A stretch of DNA of 64,000 nucleotides, taken from positions 5,296,501-5,360,500 of the forward strand of contig NZ_CP157874.1 of the NCBI RefSeq assembly GCF_040214835.1, in the 5' to 3' direction. The notes under the pieces are model-generated. The model saw only the letters and a list, made by a program, of their open reading frames with translations. It had not been told where the DNA came from and searched no databases. The position numbers and the translations under genes were made by a program. Position 1 is the stretch's first letter; every line of letters begins with the position of its first letter. This DNA is from Pseudomonas asiatica (GTDB lineage: Bacteria > Pseudomonadota > Gammaproteobacteria > Pseudomonadales > Pseudomonadaceae). Of this stretch, positions 63,665 through 64,000 are shown piece by piece.

Positions 63665-64000
63665 ATGTCCATCGACTGGCTCTGCAAGCACCACACCGAT
63701 CTCAGCAAGGACCAGCTCTACGCCATTCTGCAATTACGCACTGAAGTGTTCGTGGTCGAGCAGCGCTGCGCCTACCAGGAAGTCGATGGCCAGGACCTGA
63801 CCGGCGATACCCTGCACCTGATGGGCTGGCAGGATGACAAGCTGGTGGCCTATCTACGCCTGCTCGACCCGCAATCCCAGGGTGGGGATGTGGTGATCGG
63901 GCGGGTGGTGACTGCACTTGCGGCGCGCGAGCTGAAGCTGGGGCACCCCTTGCTGCTCAAGGGGTTGGAGGCAGCGGAGCATTGCTGGCCTGGGGTGCCG
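63665..64000 (+). CDS. elaA: ElaA-like GNAT acetyltransferase, 3' end beyond window
   Basis: The first 112 residues are visible from ATG 63665. The sequence WLCKHHTDLSKDQLYAILQLRTEVFVVEQRCAYQEVDGQDL fits ElaA (GNAT family), with the FVVEQ and Y-x-E-x-D core and the strand LVAYLRLLDP. The VIGRVVTALAARELKLGHPLL stretch corresponds to the acetyl-CoA binding loop (usually R-V-x-x-x-x-x-R-G-x-G). It diverges from the binding-protein gene. The substrate is unknown. Confidence 0.88.
   Translation, partial: MSIDWLCKHHTDLSKDQLYAILQLRTEVFVVEQRCAYQEVDGQDLTGDTLHLMGWQDDKLVAYLRLLDPQSQGGDVVIGRVVTALAARELKLGHPLLLKGLEAAEHCWPGVP

Overview
The window looks like a chromosomal segment of a fluorescent pseudomonad of the Pseudomonas putida group. 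The reasons are the high GC content, gene order that I recognise from that group and from P. aeruginosa (nudF-cpdA-yqiA-parE; thiC-tolC; hldE-msbA-LPS core genes; putP-putA), and many copies of the REP family typical of P. putida (core GTAGGAGCGGCC...GGGGCC). I ran no database search; product names rest on family motifs and synteny.

Layout. 1-6.1 kb: a minus-strand housekeeping run, nudF -> DUF1249 -> cpdA -> yqiA -> parE -> phytase-like protein -> aspartic protease (cut by the window edge). 6.2-10.6 kb: a lipoprotein, then thiamin genes cytX and thiC, with a TPP riboswitch in front of thiC. 10.7-22.6 kb: a type I secretion locus with a TolC-type outer membrane factor (+ strand) and a minus-strand operon of ABC transporter, HlyD adaptor, a small membrane protein, a relic ORF, a membrane-anchored protein and a 1805-residue RTX/subtilase exoprotein. 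The stretch 17.0-19.0 kb is clearly AT-richer than its surroundings. 22.8-28.6 kb: waaA, a LysR/SMR divergent pair, an FAD oxidoreductase/aldo-keto reductase pair and a Nudix-like protein. 28.8-42.2 kb: LPS inner/outer core and export genes (hldE, msbA, waaL, a kinase-like protein, glycosyltransferases, a PIG-L deacetylase, Mig-14, a carbamoyltransferase). 42.4-49.3 kb: rlmJ and the divergent proline catabolism pair putP/putA, separated by an intergenic region with seven GTTGCA elements. 49.3-51.3 kb: a small islet with a broken DUF3077 gene and two orphan multi-pass membrane proteins. 51.3-64.0 kb: acyl-CoA dehydrogenase, a TldD/PmbA-type pair, an MdtD-like exporter, dbpA, a YhiN-like flavoprotein, a YccS-like membrane protein, a periplasmic solute-binding protein and the start of an ElaA-like acetyltransferase.

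The most interesting region is the type I secretion locus. The exoprotein has a Glu where subtilases carry the catalytic Asp. Its first ~230 residues and the membrane protein translationally coupled to it lie in AT-rich DNA. Upstream, behind a second small single-TM protein, sits a 28-codon relic whose product matches the exoprotein N-terminus at 13 of 25 positions. This looks like a repeated [membrane partner]-[exoprotein] module whose 5' part has been exchanged or duplicated. The operon is preceded by a cluster of TAGGAA/TAGGAC half-sites including a perfect 14-bp palindrome.
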